This document shows positions 12,491-26,400 of a stretch of 64,000 nucleotides of DNA, piece after piece (positions within the stretch are counted from its first letter, which is position 1; each line of letters begins with the position of its first letter). Location of the stretch: contig JAWRVZ010000214.1 in NCBI GenBank assembly GCA_037043235.1, positions 368,820-432,819 of the forward strand. Reading direction: 5' to 3'. This DNA comes from Rhodeus uyekii. Taxonomy: Eukaryota; Chordata; Actinopteri; Cypriniformes; Acheilognathidae. The notes below the pieces were generated by a model. It searched no databases, was not told the origin of the DNA, and worked only from the letters and a program-made list of their open reading frames with translations. A program made the translations under genes and the position numbers.

Positions 12491-15400
12491 GTGAGATTCT
12501 CTTTGTACTCTTTGATGTGTATGATTGGGATTATGTTTGCGGGATTTTGTGCATTTTAAATCTTTTCACTTTTCAGTCTAGAATGTTGATTACAGCTTTG
12601 TTGCATTGATTTATATCACGCAAACGTTGACTGCTCTATTTGGAACCACAAAAACGATAGAAAATCCATCGCCCATTCTAGTTTATTGCCATAATAGGAC
12701 AACTAGAAATCTGGTTCTTCCGGCGTAGTATTAAGGCACCTCCAATGTTTGATAAAACACTCAATAATAGGATTGCACTAATGAGCAAGTGTCTTTTGTT
12801 TTTGAGTACAAAAGTAAGAATTTTTCAACAGATGATTGATATCAGCTAATTACTGTGAACCATGGTAGAGTTAAGCAAACAGCTTGCCAGAAGTCTTGTG
12901 TCCTAGTGTTTCAAACTCCCTTTGCCTTTGAATGCTGGAAAGTACACACTGATATTGTGCCAAGTAAATCTTAGGATAAATGAAGTTTGATTTCTGTAAG
13001 CAATGATTGTTTTTGTTTTTTTTGTCTAATGATCGTCTTCCATTGGTTGATCTTGTAGTGTGCAATAAACTGTCAGGCCAAATCTGATTGTGTATCAGAT
13101 AGAAATCTGCATTGGTTACTATAGCAATAACAATAGCAATAGTGTTTGTAGGCACACAATGTTGTCTTATTTACAACATGACAATATGTAGCTGCCACGC
13201 CACATTGTACGTACGCAAGAACGTACGAGGCTGCAAGGCTTTATTCCATTGTCGTCTCCACCGGTCTTAAAATATATCGCCAATATATTGTAATTTTCTG
13301 ATCAACAGCCACTTTGCAACAACACAACCTTGTTTACGTGGCGTGAGAAACGACATAAACCAGGTGAAATCTAATCAGCAAAATCTGAAATAGATTTTCA
13401 GAAATACAATTTTGAATAGGATTTCAAACCACATGAATTTAGCTCAAATTAATTTCTAAAAATAGCATTTCGTGAATACATTATTTTTATTTTTTTTCGA
13501 CTGACAGTCTGAAAGAGGATTTAGGCTTTCAAAAAAGAAATTCTCCCGTTTTGTTGGAGGCTGAATTGTGACCAAGCATATTATCTTATGATATAGCGGA
13601 GGTTTGCACACATGCATCACGTTGAGGCACGACAAAGGTCATAGATTAGTTCGCCAATGATCAGTCCTTGAAATTATTACAGAGTTCAGCTCTTATTACT
13701 AGGTTTTAAGGTCACTTCATATTTCACAAGCGTACTTTTTATATTTATCATGCTTTTTGACATTAGACCTGATTCTGGCAGATTTTATTGCCAAGATCTT
13801 TTTTTTTTATTGCACCTTCAATGTCATAATGTCATTTCATAGCATAATTGAAACCAGGGATGACATTTGTTGGATTGCATGCAAATGCTACGTCAAAAGA
13901 GGTGAATGGATGCATGCTGATCCTGAGATTATATGCCACAGATTATTAACTGTTGGATTAGGAGCTCATATTTTGTGTGCTCATGCACATGGTTCTTTGT
14001 GTGCGTATGTACTGTTGTCTGAAGTAATTCGTGTAAATGATCTTGGCTCTATTACAGAATATTTAATGCGCAACAACTCTTAATGAGACAGTATTATAGT
14101 GCACATGACGTGACAGCTGTTTCAACCTGTAAGATTTTACTATAATGTTTGTACTGCGGTAAATGCATTTGCTATAGACCATCAAGTTCCAAATAAAGAA
14201 GAAAAAAATAATCAAATGAGACGACCCACATTTGCATTTGTATTGTTTAATTTACTGGATCACTTTACACGTATTATAATGCTATAAATGCAAATGGCAC
14301 ATGGTCATAATGAAGACGTGCATGTGCACACGCACCAGATGTATGACACATGGACGAGTATTTGGGCTTGATGACAAACAGTTTGGTGGATTTGGGTTAT
14401 AATTAAATTGGATCACTTTAAGAGTTTTCTTTTTTGCATTGTTTCATCAGAAAGGCACAAAAACAGCTCATCTGCTTGTGAGTGTTCTGGAAGATAAAGT
14501 TCATAGGGACTTGAACTTTGACCCCAAATATCCATAAAGGTTTGCTTGACTTTCCTTGTGTGACTTAGCTCTTTCATAATAGACTTTCATAACTGAGCTT
14601 CTCATATAACATAATTTTCTAGTTAATTATTTTGCAGGAAGGCTTTTGTAGTCTTGTAAATATTTAACTCCTATTGCATAACTCAATATGGTTAATAATC
14701 GTTTCTGTTTTACTGTATGACATTTCCATTGACCTAATGAATCCTGGAAACATTTGAGTTCGTCTGAGTTCAAACGCCTCTCAATTGTATACTATATTTC
14801 TATGTGTATTTTCAAAATCCGCAATATATTTTTTTTTATATTGTGAATGGAGACCTATTACATACTCAATAGTAAGGATTTTCCCAACACCAGGGGTGTC
14901 TATACACACATTACCATGATAGTCAATTAAACAATCATTAATCTTAACCGTTAATATTGCAAGATATGTCTACTGTAGTATCATTCAGGCACTCAAAACA
15001 CCAGCTTCTTCAACCAATTAAAAAGGAATGAACATATAAACATATTTCTTATTGCACTCTTTTGATACGCAGACTAATGCAGTTATTATTATGGAGAGAT
15101 TGATAGATTGGTTTATCATGTGTGGATTACCTGAGTCTGTGCTGCTTTCATCCGTGTAAGTTTAACTGCTTTAAATAAAAAATTTGACATTACTTCCTCT
15201 GAGTCTATACTAATAAATGGCATGTAACTGTTCAGTTACAAATCTCTTTTATTGATAAAGCCACAGGGCAGAACTGACAATTATGTTCTGTGTGTTTTTA
15301 TGATTGTACTGTATGTGTGTGCGTTTGAATGGGATCCCTTGCATCCTTGTGAGCTAATAGTGGTACAAACTACAGTGGAACCCACTTATCTCGACCTCGG

Positions 15401-18400
15401 TTAACTCGCCAACCCTATTAAGGAGGGTTTCCCTTCTGAAAATGCCTGGAGGTGTTAAGAGAAAACTGGACAATCAGTCAATAGAGAAAAAATATGAAAT
15501 CATACTGCGGTGGTAGAAATGCTACAAAAACTTTGACGGTATGGTTCTCTTGTGGCAGATGAAACCGTTTTAGACAGCAGAAATAATATTGAAGCATTTG
15601 TTTTCAAGCAGACCGTTAAAGACAAAAAGCAACAAAGCATTTTAGAGTTTGTAAAGAAACCATAGTAACCGCGTGTGCAATACTTTTCTGAACTGTGTCA
15701 GAGCGAAATGACTGTTATGAGCGAATGTGTTTATATGTGTTGTGACTGTGTTTTTACGCTGTGAGCGATCATTGTGTTTGCAATGTTGGAGAATATAATT
15801 AAAGGTTTGTATCGAGAATAGAATGTGTTTTTTTTTTCTCCCAGCCTCGCTGGTTTTTATTGTATTCTGGTAAATCTCTGCTGTTAGTTGGTGCACATAT
15901 GCCTTTTGTTGTTAGCAAACAGTCAGTGTATGTACATTTTTATAGCATGCCGATCCTTCATCAAATTGGGGCAACGTTGTTGTATAAAACGACACCAAAA
16001 ACACGTACATGTACATTTAGTAACTCACAACATGTACATCAAGAAATGTCAAGCACATGTTAATATATTGCCCCATATTGGTTTTCGTTTATCTCGATCA
16101 TCTGTTATCTCAATACTTTTTGGCAAACCCCTAGGCCGGCGACATAACCGGGTTCCACTGTATTTGAATACAGGGTATAATTTTCCATTTAATATCCCAT
16201 AATATTACAGCTTTGTTAAGCTTCATTAACTACTGCTCAGTCACTTCATTTTCATCGCTTCATGTTTTGCTCATGAGCCAGCATGCTATAGTATACGCTT
16301 AGTGTGTAGTGCAAATATGCAAATTGCAATTAAGCTGTTGTTGTTAATGAGCAGAGGACAGGTGAAGTGGGCGAGGCTTATGCCATGCTGTCGCTATCAA
16401 AGCACAAGTACTTTTCCTAATCTGATTAGGTTTAATAGTGTAATTAATTCCCTTTTCTTTCAACAGACCAATTTTCATTTAATTAATAATATGACTGAAA
16501 GTAAGCTTGAGGTTCAGGTTCACGAGGCGTTTCTCAAACCCAGTCCAGTCTTTTATCCTTTATCTCACTTGGCATGCCGGCCTACTCACGGATCAGACAT
16601 GAACTCGCCACGCTGTGCAGCTGTCCACACAAATAAACATTGTTTTATTGCCCAGGCCAGACGAACAGAGGAACACTTGTTTCTTGAAGAAGAGAGGGGA
16701 AGAGGGGGGTGTGTCTTTCGAGCTGGAGTCAGTCTATCCTGTGAGCACTCGGATTGACTCGACCGCCATCACGACTGTGATGAGACATTTAGCATCACCG
16801 CTGGGAGGGAAATGTCCACGCTGTAGATTAGAGAGATAGTGAGGAACCTCTGAGAGGGTGTGTGTGTGTGTCTGTTTTACCATTGTATGCGTTTTCTTCT
16901 ACCTGAAACTATTAATATAAGAAACCCTGGTCAAATTACACATTAAAATTCTTGTACAAAGCACAGCGAAAGTTCGTATATTTTGATTATTATAAAAACA
17001 TAAATTGCATTGATGTCAATTTAGATTTGAGGTTCACCTTGAGAGGTTTCAGGTAATTTAACTTTTTACATTTTGCATAAAGAAAAGAAAATCCATTTTA
17101 TTTAAAGATGTTTTACATTGTGACATTTTCATGACAAATTAAAATGTTTAACCTAGATTTTCACTCTATGACTCTATTACTCTATTATTCACTGATGAAA
17201 ATCATCCTGATTCCTATCCGAACACAATAACACAATTATTATAATTCCTAATAAATTAAAAAATGACTAGGGACAGAGAAACTTGTACTGAATTGTCTTT
17301 GAAAAATGCAACAAATCCTAATGATCTTAAAAATGGTCAAGTATTTTTATTTGGATTTTCCTTAGCCAAAGCATTGTATATTAATCGTAATTTAATTTAA
17401 ACTATCATATTATTGTGACTAATATATAAAGTCACAATAAGTGTAAATATAAAATGTACTTTTAAAGCAGCCTTACTGTTTTACTCTAGAAGAAACCAAA
17501 TAAAAATGTTGGAGCATCGCTTTGACCTTGTTTGACTCAATGGGCAGGCGGTTAGAATAAATGGATATTGCTAGATCTTTTTCTGTTGGAGCGTATCTGG
17601 ATAGCACATAACAGATGGCGAAACTTACTCTCTCCTCACTATTCTCTTTCTCTGTTCTTCATCTCTAATGAGTTGCCTGTGTGCTGCTGGCTCCTGATGC
17701 GGAGAAAAGGCAGGATGACAGGATGAAGGGTGAGAGATAAGAAGATGAGTGAGTGCAGGAGGGTCGAGATACAGAGATAAACTTCACTCTGCCTGATATA
17801 TCGCATGAACTCTCAGCGCAATACTTTAGACATGCCTGACACATGCACACGTTCTAAACGTGCACATGACCTCTGTTCCTGATCTACAGCTGGCACGTAT
17901 TCTCCTGTAAACTAAATCATACTGATCAGTGGCGTTTAATAAGTCAAACATCACTGTTTCTTCTCGTACTTTGGTTTAGGGGTGTGTTTGGTTCATGAGG
18001 TGTACTGTAAAATGAAATTAATAAATCAGAAATGGTACTTATATTTCTTTTAACGTTTTAATTATATTATAAACAATTGAATATTATTTGTGTGTTATGT
18101 ATTTTTAAAGTCATTTTATAATCACAAAAATGTAAACCAAATTGTCTAGCCCTAGAACCTAGCACAGCAAACTTGCAACTTGAAATCATATTTTAAGTAA
18201 CAACTAGGGGGTTTTCCCGCTCAAATTGTACAGCCAAACATTATCTATATAAGCCATTAAAAATGTAATTCAAACAACAATCATATAATAATCATATGGC
18301 GTTAATTATTTGGTCTTTTTCTAAAATCTGTCTTTTCCTGATGATGTCACTTAGGTTACACCGACTGTGCGACTGTGTCTGGATCTGGAAGTAAAAACTC

Positions 18401-20387
18401 ATTTTCTTCATAGGGAAATTGATTTTTAAAGATAATTTAGAATCCTTTAAAGACAGCCTTTACTGTAAGCTATGAGGTTTTTAATTGATAGTATTTGAGC
18501 CTACATTATTTCAGCCTGAGTTACTACTTTTTCTGATATGTATATTTTCCAATAAACAAAATATATAGTTTTTATGTATATAATCAACATTTGTAAATGA
18601 GAAGTTTTACATTTCTTGTTTTTAAAGACTTAGTTCACCCAAAAATGAAAGTTCTGTCATTTTGCTCACCCTCATGTTGCTCCAAACCTATAAGACTTTT
18701 TTTCATCGTCTGGAAAACAAATGAAGGCATTTTTAATAAAATCTGAGCCAGTTTTGTACTCTCCATTGACAGCCACGCTACTACCACTTTGACTCCTCAA
18801 AAAGTTCATAAAGAGATCATAAAACTAATCCATTCGAATTAAGCTTTTTAATCCACATTTTCTGAAAAGACTTTAGAACTGTATATGATGAAGCGAATCA
18901 ATTTAGACTTTTATTCACATATAAACATTGATCAGCGAACATAAACAGAATCTTCAATTCAACTCTATAATTCAGTTATGCTTTTCACATCTCTTTTCCT
19001 TATTAAAGCTGTCAATTTTGACCAATTTTCAAAAACTTCTGGAACCAGCACCACATAAAAAGTGAGTGGGTGCTGTTGAACTCTATACCAAAGTTGGTTA
19101 GCATTATCCAGTAGCCTAGATGATATATAATGCTAATATATAATGAGAATTTATCAAATAGTGTTGTATTCTCTTTTTCCCCTTTCATTATTTCTTAGTC
19201 CCACCCTTACATCTCCAGCCTTTTCCCACAGATACCGTTGCATCTGCACAACCCGTGCTGCCAATGTAAGTAAATGGCTTAATTTGTGAAGACTTTTAGT
19301 GGGAATGTAAAATTTGGCCCATTTTTGGCATGTCCATCAGGAGCAGACCGGGCTTTTGAAACGTTGGCATTTATGTAGATCACAAACCCCACTGTGTGTG
19401 GGCAGAAATCACAGCTAATTGTCAGTCAAATGTGAGAGGAAGGTTGCAAAGAACTAAATTTTGAGGCATAACTTATCCCACACCCTTTGTAATCTCCCTA
19501 GCAACATAACAATCCCAGCTCACTAGCGTGATGGCAGTGAGAATTGCATTGGCAAACTTGCATAGACTTTGCTAGGCACCAAACACAAATCAATGAGGGT
19601 TGAAAAAGCTTCTTGAGCGGTTTAGGAAGATTATTTGCTTGTGTATGTGTAAATGTTGAGGGTAAATACAGGATTATAGTTGTGTCTGCAGACTTATTTT
19701 CATCCAGTTCTTAGTGCAGTAATATAACTAGGGTTGGGAATCAAAAATGAATTCCATTTCTGGAATGAATATATAATTGACATTTTGATTCCTCTTATCA
19801 ATTCCTGTGTCAGTAATGTGGAAACAATATGGAAAGAGAACTCAATTTGGTATTCGCACGCTGGACAGAAAGCCGCCTCTTATATTGTGCACAAAGTTCT
19901 CCTTTTATATGTTGCACTTAAACAGACAAATACACACAAAATATGTTCAAATGTGCTCTTCAACAGTTAGTTTAGTCTTAGGTGAACATAAACAGCTGAG
20001 AAAGAAAACGCACGTTTATCAGTATATTAGATCCTGCATGAGCATGCAAATAGTAGAATAGATGGCTACTATTTTTGACATGGAAAAAAGAAAATAATTG
20101 CACTGGGTATCGGATTTGACCTTGATTTATAAACACTGTCGCTGCTAGGAGAACGGCAGATCACAGATCTGTTTGGGTTCTCCCCATTTTCCGACGGCGT
20201 CAAATAAAGCAGTTGCCCTTGCAACTTGCAACCCTTGCCCCGCCATTGGGATCTTCTGATTGGCTCAATGTTTTGGAACTGACTTTGATGAGCAGCACTG
20301 TGTGTAAAAGTTCAAATTCTTGAAATTCTGTATGCATGTATATACATGCATGCATACACACACACACAAACAAATCTGTGTATCACT

Positions 20388-20433
<46 letters not shown>

Positions 20434-23400
20434 GATATATATATGAGAGAGAGGGAGATGCAGCTATGAACCAACAAAAAAAATGAAACAACAACCTAAA
20501 TGCTTTAAAAGCTCACTGTACTCTTTCTCTCTTTTCCCCATGAACACATTGTGCTGTAATTAAAAGCTTTTATTATTTCCCTCTTTTCACTTTAATCTAG
20601 TTATTCTCAGCGGGATTGTGACACTCAGCTGTCAACCGTAATTATCATGCCAATAATCTTTCGCTATTACTGCTGTGCATGTCAGCGACACTCATCCGGC
20701 ACGTCAGATGTGGTTTTATCTCCATTTTCCGCTAACCACGGTGAGATTGCAATAAACCAGCAGCATCCATTAGGAAATGTATCTTTGTGAGCAGCACTGG
20801 AATGTACAGCCTCAGACAGCCTTTTTCATCCTTCTCACCAGCTGAGACACAATCGTCCTGACGTCCGCAGTGCAGCTCTTCCCCCCCTTCATGCACGCGC
20901 TCCTCCAATCCCCCTCGCTCTCGCGCGCTCCCCTTCCTGGGAAAGTCTCCGGGAAAGGTCTTGCATTTGCATAATCGTCTTTAGTGCCATTGTGGGCGGG
21001 CTCTCTGCGAGAGCGGCAGCCGCCAATGGTCGGCTCGGCCACCTGTCCAGAACAAATCAAGCGACTCTTTGTGCAGCAGCCGGCCTCCTCCCTGCTCGCT
21101 CACATCCACATGCTAATGAATAAATTGATTAAATATGACTTAGATGGACAAAAGGAAGCCATTAGTCTGTTAATGAGAGCCGAAAGGATTTATTTGTTCT
21201 CTGCGTGAGTATCACGATACATTGCAATATATTATTCGTTTTATTTTATAACTGTAAGCTTGTCATATTGATCGCTTTTTAATACTCCAAAACAGTCTAT
21301 AAAATTAGTGGTCATCTTGTATATTTGTAGAGCCATTATCCTTACATTTATAAGAGACGTGCTGAAGAGACGTCTCTTTCCATGGGTTGCTAGCTAGTTG
21401 TGAAATGTCCTTTTGAAATCTTCTGTCTCTATATATAGCTCAAGTATACAGGATTTGTTTTTTTTATTGTTGCTTTTTTCTGTCCATTTTTGCCATCCAT
21501 CAGGTGAAGATTTAGCTCTCAACATCCACAACATGCTGCACTTTTTAGGCAGCTGTGTATACAGCAAAACTAAAGCATGGTGAGAGAGTTACAGTCTGGC
21601 TCAGGGACAAACATATGTCAGAAATCTGAAAACCGCCTGACGGCACATCCTTACAGGCCAGCGTTCACTGGAGACTGCATACATGCTCACACAGAGAAGG
21701 TTTAAAGACCTGACATGCTTGACGGGTAAAGACAGGCCTGCAGACAGTACACCGTTGAGCGGACTAAGCTAGGAAGTTTACTGCTATAATTTAACAAATT
21801 TACATTGCGTAGGTTGCACAGAAGCGTTTCTAAGCTGGCTTTTTAATGCTGCTTAGAGGTGGGTCTTAGCAGGAACACTCTGATGTGGCTTTTATGCGGC
21901 ATTGCATCTTTACACAGAATCTTTGAGAAACCCTAAAGGTCCGTTCATAGTGTATACCGATAGTAATTTAAACTGCTGGAGGTCACCAAGTTCCTGTGCT
22001 ATTGGAACTAATGTTTCTGGAGGATCATGTGAGAACCCTACATGTGAATCTACAGTACTATTCAACGTTTTTGTTTTTTATGAATGGTTTATTCAGTATG
22101 GATGCATTAAATTGATCAAAAGTTTTCATTTATAATGATAAAACAAGATTTCTGTTTCAAATAAATGCTGTTCCTTTGAACTTTCTATTTATCACATCAA
22201 ATCAAATCCTGAAAATAAATGTTTCACAGTTTCCTTCGATTTAAGCAGTACAACTGCTTTCAGTATTGATATTTATTAATAATAATAATAATAATTTCTA
22301 ATGCAGCAAATCAGCATTAGAATGAAAACTTTGAGAAGTTTGTCTAATCATCCTCTTTATGTTCTCCAAGAAAAAATTTGTCACTACTACGGTTGTTTGG
22401 ACTTTACAGTTTGAAGCTTTAGGATCATATATGTTTTGTAGGAAATTAATAATTATATTCAGTAATGATGCATTCAATTTACAAAGTGTTCAAGAAAATA
22501 ATGCTGCTCTTTTGAACTATGAATCCTGGAAAACGATTATCACAATTTGCTCAAATATATGACATTGCACAACTGCACAACAAATATTCCAGCAAGTCCA
22601 GCATATTAAAATGATTTCTGAAGGATCATGTGACACTGAAAACCGATAATGATGATAAATTCAGCTTTACCATCACAGGAATTACATTTTAAAATATATT
22701 TAAATAGAAAATGTTTTTTTTAAGTTGAAACAAAAACAGTTAAAATGGTGTAAATATTATTACAAGTTAATGCAGCCTTGGTGAACAGAAGACACTTGGC
22801 CCTAATTCTCAAATTAAAATTTAAAATTCTGCTGTCACTGTCCTATCAGTAAAAAGTTGTATTTATTTTACTAATGCTTAGCTTTAGGAATGATAATTAT
22901 TTGAATGCAAAATCATAAAGGTACAGTAGCAAAAAGAGCCTCTTTAATTCTGAGTCAGAAAAAAATACAAAATTGTGGAATAAGATAATTATCCATCCGT
23001 AAGTTGGTGTAATTATAAAATGCATTACATCCAGTTTATGTCAGTGGATTTCTCAGTCACAGGTAGACGCATCTCTTTCACTCTCAAGCGTGACGGCTTA
23101 CATCAGCATCAGTAGCGTAATCCTGCATGGCCTAGTCGACTACAGCTGAACACAAGCAAGAGGCCTGTGAGGAGATGATGTCACGGTTTGGGGTGAAGTC
23201 CAAGCCTTGTGACTCCTGATGGGATGGGATCATCAATCACAGTTCAGGGTGGGACTGACAGAGCTAGATGGCTGGAAGGAAAGTGACTAGAGTGATAGAG
23301 AGAGATGGATAGACAGACAGACGGACCTCCTGTAGAGTGTGAGAAGACTGTGTGAACAAATACAAGGAATTGTGCCTTACCGTTTATTGGCATGCCCAGC

Positions 23401-26400
23401 TGACATGGTGTGTGTCTGCTTATGTTTGTGTATGTCTGGGCAGCAAAGCTGATAATAGCCCTTCTAAAAAGGTCATAAAGCACATTATGCTCCAGCGCAG
23501 TGGAGCCAGACACGCTTCCAGAAACCCGAGACGGAGCCAAGTGTGAATCTGCATGTCAGGGAGAGCTTAGGATGGACCCTTTGGAGGTCACAGAGGTTGG
23601 TTGTGTGTTCACTAGGGCTGGGAGATACAATCATAATTATTTGCAATACAATATTCCTCGAATCAATATTAATGTGAGTTTGATGTAATGTTTATGCACC
23701 AAAAGTTCCACATTGTCCGTTGATCCAGTCGACTCAAATGGCAGTGCTAGCAACAGCTTAATAGAGCAGATGCGTTTACTCGCTGATTAGTCTCGATCAC
23801 GAGACCATTGAACAGTGCTGAGGATCCAGTGAGAAGTGTTTGAATTCACTAACGTCTCTGATTTAAATGAGTTCAAAGCTAGATGAAACGGCACCGTCAA
23901 ATGGGATATCGTTAGAAGGGTTTTAACTCTACAAATTGCCATCATTTACCATGGATTTACTCTAGTAACACTCTGGCAGGTCCCCTTTGTACATTGGCAC
24001 ACCAGGTAAACTCGCAGTAAATTTTATTATTATTGAAGACATGTATCAAAGGAATAATGGAATATAATTACATTGTTTTTCTTATTTGTATTTATAAAAA
24101 AAAATCATAACAAATATTATGGAAACTCTATAGTTACATTTGACCATGGTATTGTGCTTTTTCCCCATGGTTATCATGATGTAAATATACGATACTATGG
24201 ATGACCAATGGTTAGTTTTAATAAAAGTAGTCTCCAACAGTCAGAATATTTCAATATTACCCAATGAGGCTGTTTAAATTTATACAGATTTTTTTGTTAA
24301 TGAACAAACTCAAGCTACTGTTAAATTTCCATTTCTATACTATACTATATTACACTGTTGACATCTGGGGATTTCTTTTTAATCAAACTTCAAATCGCAA
24401 AGATAATTTTTAACAAGAAGTCATAATTACAAGCAACCAACATGAGCTCTATGCTATAAAGATGGAAAAGTATGATGTGGTATTACTTGCCAAGATTAAG
24501 TTACTGTTTTAATGCATGCATACTGAAACTTTCTGTGTTTAGCTGAAGTGTGTAAATGCGCAGGTTGCCTCTGTTGGTGAAAGATGGCAAGGAAATTTGA
24601 TTGCCATAGAAAAGTCGGCCAAGGTAGAGGTGGAGGGGGTTGAGAGGGTCAGAGCGGGGTGCATGTTGTTTTGTTTTCTGGGGCAGGAATGGTTTGGAGC
24701 AGGTCATTCCAAGGCCATATGTCTCTATCAGGTTCTTTGCCGAGCTTTCCCAGCCTTGCTGTTTAAAGACTCTCTCCTTCCATAGGAATTGTCATCACGT
24801 AGTGCAACATAACACATGTTTTCACCCCACCCGCTCTGTCCTACTGTATTAATCAGAATGACAAAGCGTAAAACGGCCACGATCGATTCTCACACTCCTT
24901 TGTGAGCGGCGCTGGCACACTTTAATAGTGTTTTAATGCACCATGTCTCCATTAAAATGCTGATAAAGTGGTAGCGCCAGCCCCAAGGACAGATTGCTTC
25001 CAACAGGCTGGGTGTGATTTTGCTTTTCTGCTTTTTTTTATACGTGCGGGAGCTCGCTGGAGGCTTTGGCTTGTTGTGTGTGGTCTCCTGGACGTTTGCA
25101 TTTCGTGTTTATTTTGAGTTTCTGTAGAGGAACTCGACATTTGTGCCAAATCCTAGCAATTTCTTATTCCTAATTGAAATTTCCAATTTCAATTCCTACC
25201 AGAAAACCATTTTGTTTTACTTGCATCACTTTTGGGGCTCAAATGTTTTTTGCAGAATGATGATGCGTCCGTGGCCCGTATCTCTCAGAGGGGTCATTAA
25301 ACTGTGGGCCTACAGGTCAGAGGTCATGGGGTGAATGGGGGACCAGAGGTTTGGTCAGTGTTGCACTGTCTACACAGACGGGTGGGTGAAGTCTATATAG
25401 TCGAGATGAATTGGGCTTCACCACCCCCTGGTGTCTACGCCTTTCTTGCTTCTTTGCAGCTTTTGCGCATGTTAATTTGTTGTCATGTTTGCTGTGGGCA
25501 GCATTTTAGTGTTGTTAGTTGCATTATTATTATTAATTATTAGCGGTAGGTTTTTCGAAAAGTATTACATTTCTGTGGCCTGAGCCATATCATGAGGATG
25601 CTTTTGATTTTAATACACAAGATGATAATATGCTAACAACCAATCAGAACACTTTTGCAACAGCATAGCAACACCCTGGCAACAACCCAGAATATCACTG
25701 CCGATATTTACACAAGCGAACACCATTTACAAGTCATATTTTATTTATATAGCTTTCTAAAAAACAGATTTTTAAAACAGCTCCATATTAATTAACAGGA
25801 AATAATAATGGTGTAAGTGTCGTAAAATTAATCCATTATTAAACAACTTTGATTTCAGCTGTAAACTTTGATTTCCTCTTACAGAAGACGGTGTCATTAC
25901 TCAGCTCTATTTAGTTCAATGTTGATTTATTTCTGCTTCAATTCAATGTAAAATGTAAAAATCCTTTTTTATATAGATTAATACTTTTATTCAGCAAGAA
26001 TGCATTGAAGTGACACTTAAAACAGATGATGATAATAAGAAATGTTTCTTGATCAGTAAATCGTCATATCAGAATAATTTGTGAAGAGTCATGTGACTCT
26101 GAAGACTTGACTAATGATGCTGAAAATATAGCTTTGATATCTCAACAATAAATTATTTTTTATTGTTGAGATATCAACAATTTGAGATATTAACAAGTTG
26201 AGATATTGTTACCGTATATAATACCTATAGGTTATAACTTCCCCTCTGGACTTTATCCTAGTTCTCATTGACAAGACCTCTGACCATACTCATGGTCCCT
26301 CCGTATCTCTGTTGTCATCAACACAAGAGAACAACAGGGAAAGCAGGAGGAAATGGATCACTATGTCCGTCTTTTCATGAGGAACATGAGAGGAACATGC

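Noticed and set aside
16302..16757. 151-codon plus-strand frame as a novel gene
   Set aside because: No homology recognised and no splice signals in phase. Kept only as a candidate regulatory block.
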